Assembly: GCA_030220185.1 (NCBI GenBank)
Contig: JASPKZ010007250.1
Location: 2,817,501-2,881,500 of the forward strand
DNA length: 64,000 nt
Direction of reading: 5' to 3'
From: Diploptera punctata
Taxonomy: Eukaryota > Arthropoda > Insecta > Blattodea > Blaberidae
Part shown: in pieces, positions 19,776-29,709 of the stretch
Layout: the number at the start of each line of letters is the position of its first letter
Numbering within the stretch: position 1 is the first letter of the stretch
The notes under the pieces: model-generated
Databases searched by the model: none
What the model was told of the DNA's origin: nothing
The model's input: the letters and a program-made list of their open reading frames with translations, nothing else
Made by a program: the position numbers and the translations under genes

Positions 19776-20315
19776 TCATTATTCCTATGCAGGAGGAACT
19801 GAGATTTTAATCAATATCGTGTTTAGGTACTCTTTAAAAGAAGTAGTTCAAATAAACTAATTACCGATTTAAAAGAGGTCAAACGGAGTAGCATTAGGAG
19901 AGCTGAAATGAATAAAACAATAAAAGTTCAGAGATAAGCAATAAATGGCCAAGTTAAAATTAGAATCAAAATGGATGAGTTAGTCTGAAATTGTGGCGTA
20001 ATATTAGATGGTGGTAGGAAGTTGCCTGTAACAAGTAGGGAAAAATGTGACCTAGATAGCCAGTACAAAGTAGCCCTGAACACTAATTTAACACTATTAA
20101 ACCTTCATTAAAGCATTAAATTCATGACCATGGAGTTTCCAGCGAAGCGAAAATTCAGTCACTGACCACTCAGAAACTTCTAGGGTGAAAACATATTTGA
20201 AAATTAGAAAACTGCAAAGTATGAACAGAAATTGTTGAGAAATTAAACTGATATTCATAGAAATGTAGTAGGGAATTGACACTTTCTTTTCAGAAAAAAA
20301 ATACATGACCGTTCG
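19776..20315. other. Unassigned stretch
   Basis: No motif or repeat boundary recognised; short frames only. Confidence 0.35.
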
Positions 20316-20350
20316 GGACTCGCCGTAGCCGAGCGGTTTAAGATATAATG
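20316..20350 (+). pseudogene. SINE-C head fragment
   Basis: gccgtagccgagcggttta matches the tRNA-Leu-like head of SINE-C, cut short before the B box. Confidence 0.5.
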
Positions 20351-20384
20351 CATTGGTGGAGACTTACACTGGTTAATTCCCCAT

Positions 20385-20527
20385 AACTAACTAACTCACT
20401 GGTACTATCGTACACGCGGATTAAAACTCTCCATACATCCCTATCCTAAGATGTTTCCCAGTCATCCCCTGTATAATCTGCTTTCTCAAAACATGATTAA
20501 TGTTATTATTCTCACATCTCATTCTTT
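20385..20527 (-). pseudogene. RTE-A copy, piece 1 of 3
   Basis: Minus-strand RTE-A 3' end (actaactaactcactgg...) up to the RPRM region, interrupted at 20527 by a CR1-like insertion. Confidence 0.8.
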
Positions 20528-20914
20528 ACACCTCTTCTTTACTTTTGATACCACAGCACAGGACATGTCTATACTCTGAATCTTACACAATATCTATGAC
20601 TAGAGCATGGAACTCACTTCCCAGTCATGTCAGGGACTGTCAATCACTATTATTATTTAAATAGAAATGAAAACATTAACTCATACAACATTCTATAAAT
20701 AATCATCTAGGAAGCTACTTACTGTATTTTATATCACTTTAATTTTGTTAAATTCCATGTTTTTGTTAGTATTAGCTAGTATTAGATCACATTATTGCAT
20801 TTTGTTTATCTGTATTTTAATATCATCTTAAAATTGTAATAAGTATAATTCTACATTCGCTGGTTGAGCGGAAGAGAAGGCCTTATGGCCTTAACTCTGC
20901 CAGCTAAAATAAAG

Positions 20915-20978
<64 letters not shown>
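20528..20978 (+). mobile_element. CR1/Jockey-like LINE 3' end with (ATT)n tail
   Basis: Encodes a degraded TRAWNSLPSHVRDCQSLLLF segment, the hallmark last motif of CR1/Jockey-type proteins. A 3' untranslated region (ggttgagcggaagagaagg ... taactctgccagc) and a long ATT run (about 20922-20978) follow. It interrupts an RTE-A copy; attctt flanks both sides. The same 3' UTR recurs at 40640-40760 and 45345-45405. Confidence 0.82.
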
Positions 20979-20980
<2 letters not shown>

Positions 20981-21099
20981 AATTCTTGGCCTAGCTACTG
21001 GGTGTTTTCCCTTCTCATTTTCCTACAAGGAGCTTCCATGCTCATTTTTCGTTCTCCATTCGTGTAACATGTTCTGCCCATCCCAGTTTAGGAGACTTC
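20979..21099 (-). pseudogene. RTE-A copy, piece 2 of 3
   Basis: Resumes with cttggcctagctactggg, the GRPR region, and stops at agactt, where SINE-A is inserted. Confidence 0.78.
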
Positions 21100-21430
21100 C
21101 ATCCATCAATAGTAATTCTGCCCGAGGGCAGGTCTTTCACTGCAATCATAGCGTATTCATGCTATGCTTTACAGCTTTACTAGGGAATTGTACGTGTCGT
21201 AGCTTCCCGTTGCTTTCCACACCGGTGAAAGATGATGATAATGATAAGGATGATGATGATGGTCATATGATTTCGGGGACCGTTTGGGCCTTAACGTTTT
21301 CCTGACATTTGTCTTACAGGTGAGGAAAGACCCGAAAAAACCTCACCCAGAAAAACTGTCTCGACCGGTAATCGAACCCGGGCCCGCTTCGTGACAAGGC
21401 AGCACGCTAGCTCGAGATCACAGCGGTGGA
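21100..21430 (-). mobile_element. SINE-A inserted in RTE-A
   Basis: Full SINE-A with head at the right and an expanded GATGAT-type spacer (21228-21262). It sits between RTE-A pieces that join at gagactta. gactt on both sides may be the TSD remnant. Confidence 0.87.
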
Positions 21431-21655
21431 CTTAACTATTTTGATATCTGGCTTCCCATGAAGATCATGAAGCTCACTGTTAAGTAGACATCTTTGTTAA
21501 GTAGACTTCTCCATTCGACTGTCCATTTCTCTTTGTCCAAAAATTTTCCTAAGAAACCAATTCTCAAATACTCGTAACTTTTTCTCCTCTCTCAAAGTAA
21601 GAGTCCATGTTTTATATCCAAATTATATAACTGGATGATTAACAGTTTAATACAT
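21431..21655 (-). pseudogene. RTE-A copy, piece 3 of 3
   Basis: Continues through the SELHDLHGKPDI and FGQREMDS... regions to the LPVI-equivalent, then fades. Confidence 0.75.
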
Positions 21656-21854
21656 ATATATATTTTTTTATTTCAGATGTCAGTATGAGGCGGAACGCTG
21701 ACCACGTACCACTCAAAAATGACATCTATACGAAAACAAGTGTAACTAAATTAGTATGGTTCAAATTCTTCCCTGTAGGGAGAGAGTGCCTAAATCTCTG
21801 TAAAAACATGGGCTTACAATACAATTTCAGGACTGTTTCTGTTGTTTACACAGG

Positions 21855-22215
21855 TATCCTCAATCAAAATATACAATTTCTTTTCTCCACACTTCCCGGT
21901 CTTGCGTGTTTGCTTCTGTCATATTTCTCTTCTTTATGTTGTCTAGAATTCCCTTTATCCACGTTGGTTTTGGTCTACCACGTTTCACTTTTCCAGGAGG
22001 TATCCATTTCAATATTTCTTTGTTTGTTTCTGTGTCCCTTCTTCTCATTATATGTTCATACCATCTTAGTTGGATTTCTTCAATCTCTTGTACAATATCC
22101 TTTTCTACATTAATTATTTCTCTTATTGTATTATTTTTTATTTTATCTAATTTTTATATTCTTGCCGATCCTCTTAAAAAGTCCATTTCTGTGACTAATA
22201 ATTTATTTCTGTGTT
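21855..22215 (-). pseudogene. LINE fragment, C-terminal
   Basis: A 62-codon minus-strand frame (21860-22048) contains ILKWIPPGKVKRGRPKPTWI and TEANTQDREVWRKEIVYF, the last motifs of an RTE-like LINE. Upstream sequence (EIIQ..., RMVRTYNEKK-type) is frame-broken. Confidence 0.75.
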
Positions 22216-22224
22216 TTTGCTTCA

Positions 22225-22620
22225 ACGTCCAATTTTCCGGTGTATATTTTCAGTTTAATATTTTTTGTAGAGAAGATGAGACGAGAAGAGTCCCTGTAAT
22301 GCATAATTGCAGGCGTTACCAGAATTGAGCTTTGTATAATTCGTTTGTGTACCTCATTCTTGTTCGTAAATATTATACGTAGGTATTTGAATTCAGCCAC
22401 TTCTTCAAAATATCCCTCACTTTTCGTTAAATGTCCATTTACATTATATATTTTTTTTTCTCTGTGTGTCCATATATTTGGATTTAAAAGTGTTTACCTC
22501 CAGCTTTAATTTCTTAGTAGTACTCAATTTCGTTGTTTTACTATCGCGTAACAATAATACATCATCAGCATAAATTAACAGCTTACTAGTACCGTTGAGT
22601 TGTAGACATTTTTTTATTTA
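22225..22620 (-). pseudogene. RTE-A RT-side fragment
   Basis: Minus-strand RTE-A from a LLIYADDV-equivalent (around 22560-22600) through AEFKYLRIIFTNKNEVHK to the LKIYT region. Frameshifted. It contains more of the polymerase side than most copies here. Confidence 0.7.
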
Positions 22621-22629
22621 GGAATATTT

Positions 22630-22779
22630 CACAATACAGTGTTTTTCCTTCAACTCAAAGTGATTTGACGCCAGGGGTCCCTGTCTAAAGCAACTTTTTC
22701 TCTCAATTCTCTAGCTTCCACACTTCTCTTCACTCCATTCATCCATCCATCGTTCTCTAGGCTAACCTCTTCCACTTCT
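22630..22779 (-). pseudogene. Unclassified LINE fragment, left part
   Basis: Low-complexity ccatccat and a VEEVSLENDGWMNGVKRSV-type minus reading suggest a LINE C-terminus. It is interrupted at 22779 by an RTE-A insertion and seems to continue at 23287. Confidence 0.45.
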
Positions 22780-23276
22780 AACTAAATAACTCACTAGCAC
22801 TATCGAACCCGCAGGTTCATGGCCGCGCGGACATAAGCTCTCCATATATCCCTATCCTGAGCCAATGTTTTCCAGTCATCCCTGTATAATCTACTTCCCT
22901 CAAATCATATTTAATGTTATTCTCCCACCTCATCCTTAGTCTACCAACTGGGCGTTTACCTCTGGTTTTCCTACAAGAATCTTCCATGCACGTCTTTCAT
23001 TCCCCATTCGTGCCACATGTCCTGCCCATCGCAGTCTACGAGACTTAACTGTTCTCATTATATCTGGCTTCCTATAAAGACCATGTAGTTCATTGTTATG
23101 TAGTCTTCTCCATTCACCTGTCTGTTCATCTCTCTTTGGTCCAAAAATTTTCCTAAGAACTTTATTCTCAAATACTCGTAATATCCTTTCCTCCCTTAAA
23201 GTAAGAGTCCATGTTTCGCATCCATATAATATAACTGGTAGAATAATAGTTTTATATGAATAATAGTTTTATATAT
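22780..23276 (-). mobile_element. RTE-A LINE 3' end with 10-bp TSD
   Basis: ttccacttct at 22770-22779 and 23277-23286 bounds the insertion. The coding part is well preserved (LRWAGHVARMGNERRAWK present) apart from small deletions near 22880 and 22970. The 5' junction has a short duplication of 'gaataatagttttatat'. Confidence 0.87.
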
Positions 23277-23286
23277 TTCCACTTCT

Positions 23287-23398
23287 CCCATTTGATATCC
23301 AATTAAGGAACTTCTTTGGTATTCTCTCTTCTTCCATTCTTATGAGGTGTCCGTACCGATTCAAACGCTTTTCTTTTATTTTTCCTAATGTGTTTTTT
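23287..23398 (-). pseudogene. Unclassified LINE fragment, middle part
   Basis: Reads RFESVRTPHKNGRRENTKEV-like on the minus strand, a LINE C-terminal signature. Split at 23399 by a MITE; continues at 23627. Confidence 0.55.
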
Positions 23399-23402
23399 TT
23401 AA

Positions 23403-23622
23403 CCCTTAAATTCGTAATGTATCCTTTTGGATACATCAGTTGGTTAAATTAATCTAATATTTTAAATAAATCAGAAGAAAACGAACAGAAAGAAACAAGT
23501 TAAATAAGTGTCAAATTATACAATATACCTAATAATAACACTTATACAAGATTCTGTTCACACTGCGGTCCGCCACGTTCAAATAACTAACAGAAAAAAT
23601 TTGTGTTTTGCTAATTTAAGGG
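23403..23622. mobile_element. piggyBac-like MITE, 220 bp
   Basis: A 10-bp inverted repeat CCCTTAAATT / AATTTAAGGG is flanked by TTAA at 23399-23402 and 23623-23626. CCC ends with a TTAA target are characteristic of piggyBac (established). Noncoding. It sits in a LINE fragment that reads through when it is removed. A lone matching right end occurs at about 50380-50394. Confidence 0.8.
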
Positions 23623-23626
23623 TTAA

Positions 23627-23790
23627 CTTGCGTAATTTCCCTTATTGTACTGTTTCTGACATTATCCCTTCTTGAAATTCGTGTCGATCGCCTCCAAAAA
23701 TCAATTTCTACTGCTAACAGCTTGTTGGCTTGTTTTCTACTTACTGTCCAGGTTTCCGACCCATATAATAAAATGTAAACTTTTTATCCT
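23627..23790 (-). pseudogene. Unclassified LINE fragment, right part
   Basis: Minus-strand reading includes ILLYGSETWTVSRKQANKLL and EIDFWRRSTRISRR, a classical post-polymerase LINE segment. Confidence 0.72.
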
Positions 23791-23938
23791 CTAAACATTG
23801 TATGCAATATCCGAACAGGAAAGTGGATCCTTACTGAATTTTGAATAGTTTGATACCCCTGAAGCGCCCTAGTATTTTATCAAACTCTATCACAAACAAA
23901 AAGGAGCTGGATAGTTTTAAGAGTCACACACTCTACAT

Positions 23939-24530
23939 GGCATTTCAAGGTGTAGATCCTGTCAGAAGTAAAATTGTACTGGACAATAAAATTTTGGAGC
24001 AGGTGAATAATTTACATATATATGATGCAATATATCATATGAAGAAGAAAAGGATGTAAATGCAAAAATATCTAAAGTTTTAAGAATTTTAGGGTTAATA
24101 AATTCTATCTTCAAGCCGCAGTTAGTCCAAAAGCATTCAAGATTAAAAGTGGCTCTTACAACTCTTTTGTATAGTAGCGAAGTATGGACGTTGACACAGA
24201 AGGATATACAAAGACTTAGATCTGCTGAAATGAGATACCTTCGGAGGACTGCAGGATACACACTACTAGATCACAAAAAAAATGAAGACATCTTAGAAGA
24301 ATTACACATGGAATCTTTAGAAAACAAAATTTCTGATTAAAAGTCAAGATGGATGCAACATGTTCATCGAATGGAAGATCACAGAAATACCCAAACAAAT
24401 GTTAAGATATCAACCTGCAGGAAGAAGAAGACAAGGACGTCCACTCAAAAGATTTTTGGATGGTGTTTCTCTTGAGGCCGAAACAGGTCAACAAATGGCC
24501 TAAATTCGTGAATGTACTATGATGATGATG
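23939..24530 (+). mobile_element. LINE-D 3' end with 11-bp TSD
   Basis: acactctacat occurs at 23928-23938 and 24531-24541. The insert begins in MAFQGVDPVRSKIVLDNKIL and ends in GATGATGATG. It has a frameshift near 24020 and a premature stop in the KISD segment. Compare the copy at 44206-44959. Confidence 0.9.
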
Positions 24531-24541
24531 ACACTCTACAT

Positions 24542-25184
24542 ATCAGTAATGTAAGTTACGTTATGTATATCAGAAATGTGGTATATTTGACAACATGAAT
24601 ATTTAAACTAAACCATCATAATTCAACTTACGTTAAATATATCGAATCAGTAATATTCACTGGTGTTTAGCATTAATTAAATACGAATTTTGAAAATATT
24701 TTCCAGTCGGATGTTTGATACATTTTAATATTAATGAATGACTTAAAAATAGCCCGTGGCTTTTATTTTACAGACATAAGCATTCGGTTTGACAGCTACA
24801 TTCCCATGCCAATCACTGGATCGCCTGTAAATAAAAAACACATGCAGATGGCAGCGTAGAACCGAATATACAATTTTTTTTGCGTTGCATTTTACTGCAT
24901 ACATTTACGTTTTTATATCAACCTATTTTAAAGGGGCATTAAGTTGTCTCAAAATTAATATCGGTTTTTTCATGTGGTGATGTTTGTCTGGTGGAATTTT
25001 GTAGCTGTGATTCACTGAAAGTATATTCCAAATGGGAGTGCAGACGATACGAATCTTCATTCTCAACAACTGAAAGGAGATAAAGAAAGTCTGAGAGTCA
25101 CTGGTTCAAATCCGACCGAATTTCATATTGTACGAACAACCATGACAAAAATTCAGAAAAAGAGGGGAATTGTACTGCTTCTAC
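24542..25184. other. Unassigned stretch
   Basis: AT-rich. A tRNA-like T arm (ctggttcaaatccgacc) lies near 25102-25118 without a convincing rest of the molecule. Confidence 0.35.
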
Positions 25185-25436
25185 GTTCTAGTCCCGGTGG
25201 GATTAGTATTTTTGAACTTAACCAAACCTTCTGGAGGCACTACGCCCATGGGATCGACACAGCATTTAACTGAAATGAGTACCATACGCTTGTTCTGGGG
25301 GTAAAGGCGGCCGTCAGGCAGAGCTGACAACCCGGCTGATATAAAGTGCTGATTGTCTAGAAAAAACTGGAGCCCTAACCTCCTACTACCCCAAAGTACT
25401 CCTGAGGCCTGTAGTGGGATCACTACATAAAGCATA
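25185..25436 (+). mobile_element. SINE-B, body and 3' end
   Basis: Shares with 41355-41630 the blocks aaccttctggaggcac, gaaatgagtacca, ttctgggggtaaaggcggcc and ccactaccccaa...cctgaggcct. Most of the tRNA head is missing. Confidence 0.8.
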
Positions 25437-25567
25437 GCCTTCAGATTACCATCTGTTTATAACACGACCCATTTCTTGAGAGAAATTTCGAAAACAATGA
25501 AGCTCGGAAATGGTCCATTCGCATCAACAACAGAAATGGAAAATTGTAGAAGGTATTGTTGAGAAGG

Positions 25568-25785
25568 TCGGCCGCAGTGAACTAATGGTTATGTCCGTTA
25601 CCTCTGGTCCAGAGTGTCGCGGGTTCAAACCCGGTCGGGTAGATTGATTTTTCAGGATGGAAAAGTCCAAGAGACAAGTCCTCCAGGAGGAACTTTAAGC
25701 CGTGAGGTCCGATCTGAAGATTTTCATGCTCGTAAAAGAATCTTAAGTTTGAATAACGAGCTTCTAAGAACAATTAACCGACCAT
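25568..25785 (+). mobile_element. tRNA-derived SINE, separate family
   Basis: The head shows an A-box-like GTGAACTAATGGTTATG and a strong T arm GCGGGTTCAAACCCGGT. The body (ggatggaaaagtccaagag, cttctaagaacaa) is not shared with SINE-A, B or C. The only copy in this window. Confidence 0.65.
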
Positions 25786-25794
25786 CCTAGTAAT

Positions 25795-26400
25795 GTCCCC
25801 CATTTAAAATACCTGGGAATCACGCTACAAAGTAGAGGATACAATGCTCAGAGCAATTTGTTACGACCACCAAATTAGGAACGCAAATATGAAATTCTGG
25901 GCAGACGAGATTAGGAGAGAACTCCAAAAGATTGGAATGGGTTGGGTATGGGGAAAAAGGGACTGAAAATCGCAAGAATGTGTGGAGAAAAAAAAGAAGG
26001 AGGTACTTAGATATAAACCGACAAAATATTCTGGCCGCATGTGCGGGAAAACTATCACTGTTTTTACAAAGAGACCTAAAACAAGTTTGGGGAAAAGAAT
26101 CTTATATACTCGATCTAGGATTTAAAGAGAGAACAGGCTTGCTTGGTTCAGGTTAGGGGCATGGGAATTTTTAAAAATTAGCGTCGATCATGATATGCGA
26201 ATATGTCCAAAGTGTGGGAGATCTGAAGACGAGATACATATATTAGGAAAATGTAACGATTTGGAATATTGGAGGCGTCAGTTATTACCGGAAAGATTTC
26301 TAAATTCAAATCGTGAAAGATTGCCATGCTACGAGTTATTGGTAAACCCAGAAAATTGGATAAACTTGAGTAGATTCCTGGACAAAACGCGGAAATAAGA
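25795..26400 (+). pseudogene. LINE-K C-terminus with Cys/His knuckle
   Basis: Begins with an HLKYLGITLQSRGYN segment typical of the region after the polymerase. Frame-broken helical sequence follows, and then an open C-terminal frame (26195-26398) with CPKCGRSEDEIHILGKC, a C-x2-C-x8-H-x3-C knuckle of the sort that ends many LINE proteins. It ends in AT-rich 3' UTR. Different from all other LINEs in the window. Confidence 0.7.
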
Positions 26401-26679
26401 ACAACACTCATTCATGAATAAATAAATATGTTAACAAATTGCAATACCATTAATTCTTAATAATTCTATCTAATTAAGTTAATGTATGATGTATTTGTAT
26501 TGTTATCTAATTATAATAAATATTGTGTTATCTTTTTTTGTTTTAAGTATGTTATTACCAAACATCAACTTATTATAACGGACTGTCAACAGCACGTACG
26601 GCTTACTGCCCGTGCGACCCATATTTATAAATAACATTGTATGTATCTTATTTTACACACTTTATATTAACTTGACCTG

Positions 26680-27165
26680 TATCTATCTATGTAACTGAAT
26701 CTTGTAACGCGATTTTCGCCCACTTAAAATCATTGGATCTACTTGAAACTTTGTATACTTGTAAAAGACCCGTGACAATACAATAATTTCATATTTTGTT
26801 TCTAAAATCATGGCGAGAATCATCAGAAAATCAAAAAAAGTTTATTTGTAGCTATGTAACGGTATTTTTGAACATGATTTTCACTCATTTAGAAACATTG
26901 GATCGACTTGAAACTTTGTATACGTGTAAAGGACCCGTGACAATACAATAAATTCATATTTATTTTCTAAAATCATGGCCAGAATCATCAGAAAATATAA
27001 AAAAAAGTGTCTTTGTATCTATGTAACGGAATTTTTTAACACGATTTTCACCCACTTAGAAACATTGGATCGACTTGAAACTTTGTGTACTTGTAAAGGA
27101 TCCGTGACAGTACAATAATTCCATATTTTGTAAATCCTGGCCAGAATCATCAGAAAATAAAAAAA
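26680..27165. repeat. Three tandem units of about 166 bp
   Basis: The segment ggatcgacttgaaactttgt recurs at about 26735, 26900 and 27067, spacing 165 and 167 bp. Units share aagganccgtgacantacaat and gccagaatcatcagaaaat and differ by roughly 10%. Confidence 0.88.
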
Positions 27166-27224
27166 AATTAAAACTGGTATAATAGTTATTTAATTTTAGG
27201 AGTTATATTTTGAGGTTATTTTAA

Positions 27225-27423
27225 TTATATTATTTTTGGTCTGGACATCTTACCTCAATATTAATGTTGATTTGTTCTTGGACATGTTTCAAAACAATTC
27301 TGTTTTATCGTCAGCTTTCCCAGTCTGGGAAAGCTGACGATAAAACAGAATTGTTTTGAAACATGTCCAAGAACAAATCAACATTAATATTGAGGTAAGA
27401 TGTCCAGACCAAAAATAATATAA
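27225..27423. repeat. Perfect palindrome, 99-bp arms, 1-nt centre
   Basis: 27225-27323 is the exact reverse complement of 27325-27423, with a single T at 27324 between them. The block is flanked by the direct repeat aactggtataatag (27172-27185 and 27422-27435). Arm sequence includes ttgaaacatgtccaag, resembling the UTR style of Penelope-like elements. No coding frame. Confidence 0.92.
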
Positions 27424-27473
27424 CTGGTATAATAGGTTGAAGACTTGTCGACTTTTTAGTCAATTGTTGTAAC

Positions 27474-27558
27474 AGCTCAGATGGTACAGCGGTGAACTCT
27501 AATGGTATATAATTTCAGTAATCCATAGGTCGCTGGTTCAAATCCGGCTGGGAGGTTT
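27474..27558 (+). pseudogene. tRNA-Tyr-like pseudogene with intron
   Basis: AGCTCAGATGGTACAGCGGT (D arm and A box) and ATCCATAGGTCGCTGG then TTCAAATCCGGC (variable and T arms, B box) match eukaryotic tRNA-Tyr. A short insert lies where tRNA-Tyr carries its intron. The acceptor stem does not pair and the GTA anticodon is damaged. Pseudogene or SINE head. Confidence 0.65.
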
Positions 27559-27762
27559 TTTTTTAGAAGAGTATTACTTTTAGCTCATACTACAATAGTA
27601 TCGAATTTAAAGATATTTACATTTTTATCTTATTCTGTAAAATATTAAAACTAAAATAAAAATAAATAAATAATAGTTTTAAAAAACTAAAAAAACACGC
27701 TTTATTAGAAAACCGAACTAAAAAATTGAAAAATAATTTTAATTTCCAACACGCTTGGGATA

Positions 27763-27894
27763 AATAATTTTACCATCAAAAGCGTGGGGTGCTTTTTATG
27801 ATTTTTACATTTTTCTCTTAGAGACTTTACTTTTATTATCAAATATATTAATTGGTAAACAGCACCCCACGCTTTTTATGGTAAAATTATTTAG
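27763..27894. repeat. Inverted repeat, about 32-bp arms
   Basis: taaataattttaccatcaaa with aagcgtggggtgct (27763-27799) pairs with agcaccccacgcttttt through aattattta (27862-27894), with a spacer of about 62 nt. Possibly a tiny MITE or a remnant of one. Confidence 0.75.
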
Positions 27895-27999
27895 TCTAAT
27901 AAAGTCCTTATGTAAAGTCCTCAAAATATGTAAGATCTACACATCAACGAGCGAGCATTAATTGCTATGACAACCAATAGTAGGCCTTAAAATCTGGCC

Positions 28000-28511
28000 A
28001 AACTATCACTAAGTATACGCAGAACCCAGTTCCGTTTAAAATTTGCACCAGATGTAATCTAAGCATTAGGTATTATTTGGGAATATCTAAAAAAAGGAAA
28101 AAAAACTGGAAGACAGAAAAAGTTAAAGCCAACTTCCTCAATAAATCACTAAGTCTAACCAAGCTTACACAATCACTTCTTACATACGTGCTAGCAAAGA
28201 AACAATTCTTCATAGAAGTACGTCAAGACCAGCTTCTTGCCATACACCGAAACCTACAAGTAACTACTGCAAGAAGTTAACAAGAAGAAACAAGAAATAT
28301 GGGCGGATTTTTTATCCACGGATGCGATGATCTACTGGGAGTGGACGGAAGCCAGATATGACTTGTGACAAATCATCACGAGATTCGCAGTTCATGGTTT
28401 CCATCACCGGATTTGCCAGGCAGAGATAGGCCTATACTACGGGCCGGAAGAAAAGTGCAAGTGCAAACTTTGTGAGTCAAAATATGACCAATATAATTTA
28501 ATTATGGACAA
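28000..28511 (+). pseudogene. LINE-C C-terminal remnant
   Basis: TYVLAKKQFFIEVRQDQLL and FAVHGFHHRIC-equivalents followed by CKCKLCESKYDQY match the end of the 552-residue LINE-C protein (46763-48421). Frameshifts throughout. Interrupted at 28526 by a deleted RTE-A. Confidence 0.72.
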
Positions 28512-28526
28512 TATGGCCAGATTTAT

Positions 28527-29357
28527 CCCTCCGTGGTATCTTTGCCTTGTCGTGGTGGAGTGGCTTGCGTGCTTAAATGATCCCGAGAGCTATGCCGGCG
28601 GTAGCATTGCTGTCGATAGGGTTACCCATGCCGGACTGGTCGAAGGTGATAAGCCAGACGAAAAAAGTACCGTGGTCGGAGGAGTGACGATCTTTCACCG
28701 TAAAAATACAACCGTCAAGAAATGCGGAAATGGGTTCAACTGGGGTAAAATTTTCCGGAGGTCAAATAGTTCCACATTCGGTTCTCCGGGCGGGGACTAC
28801 TTCAGGGAACCCATGCCAAAGGCTCAAACACAGGGACATGTTCTTAGGAACATGGAATGTTAGGACTTTATACAATATACAAAACTATTATTGTACCAGT
28901 TATATTATATGGGTGCGAAACATGGACTCTTACTTTAAGGGAGCAAAATCAGATTACGAGTTTTTGACAATAAAGTTCTTAGGAAAATTTTTGGACCAAA
29001 GAGAGATGAACAAACAGGAGAATGGAAAAGACTACATAACAATGAACTACATGGTCTTTATGGGAAGCCAGATATAATAAGAACAGTTAAGTCTCGTAGA
29101 CTGCGATGGGCTGGACATGTTGCGCGTATGGGGAATGAAAGACGTGCATGGAAGCTTCTTGTAGGGAAGCCAGGGAAAATGCCCAGTTGGTAGACCAAGA
29201 ATAAGGTGGGAGAACAACATTAACTATGATTTGAGGGAAGTAGATTATACAGGCAATGATTGAAAAACATTAGTTCAGGATAGGGATGTAGAAAGAGCTT
29301 ATGTCCGCGTGGCCATGAGCCTACGGGTTCGATAGTGCCAGTGAGTAAGTAAGTAAG
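28527..29357 (+). mobile_element. End-complete, internally deleted RTE-A (copy 1)
   Basis: A 15-bp TSD (tatggccagatttat, 28512-28526 and 29358-29372) bounds it exactly. It starts CCCTCCGTGGTATCTTTGCC, a 5' UTR of about 310 bp, and reaches the endonuclease start (FLGTWNVRTLY at about 28849-28872). It then jumps directly to the post-polymerase segment near IIVPVILYGCETWT and runs to the AGTA tail. About the whole endonuclease and polymerase are missing. The junction has an ATA/ATATA microhomology. A second derivative begins at the same base at 32397. Confidence 0.9.
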
Positions 29358-29372
29358 TATGGCCAGATTTAT

Positions 29373-29659
29373 TCTGGTCTTTTTTCTTGTTCCTTAGGGT
29401 ATACTCGTGAATATTTATTGCTATCCTTACATTGGCTCCCTTTAAATCTTCTGATTGTAAAGGGAGATGTTATAACCTTATGGCTATATTTAGGTAGTTT
29501 AATAACTAAAATTCTAAGTGAAAAAAAAACTTCTGTAAAACTTAGAGTAAACGAACACATACAAATTCTCCGATATCTTCTCAAATACTATCTTAGAAAC
29601 ACCTTAGTTGCCTATTTAGGGGTCTCATTGAGTCGGTACGTTGACTGCATACCATTCAT

Positions 29660-29663
<4 letters not shown>
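29373..29663. other. Unassigned stretch
   Basis: Possibly the 3' flank of the LINE-C remnant at 28000-28511. Overlapping open frames in both directions have no motif. Confidence 0.3.

Positions 29664-29706
<43 letters not shown>
29664..29706. repeat. (AT)n microsatellite
   Basis: About 20 AT units abutting the 3' end of the RTE-A copy on its right. Confidence 0.94.

Positions 29707-29709
<3 letters not shown>

Noticed and set aside
21685..22113. A membrane-like 142-residue frame
   Set aside because: The hydrophobic content arises from reading the antisense of a LINE C-terminus (minus-strand KVKRGRPKPTW motif).
28504..28863. A 119-residue frame and its 115-residue relative at 32.4 kb as host paralogues
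   Set aside because: Both lie in the 5' UTR of RTE-A, bounded by the TSD, and lead into the endonuclease start.
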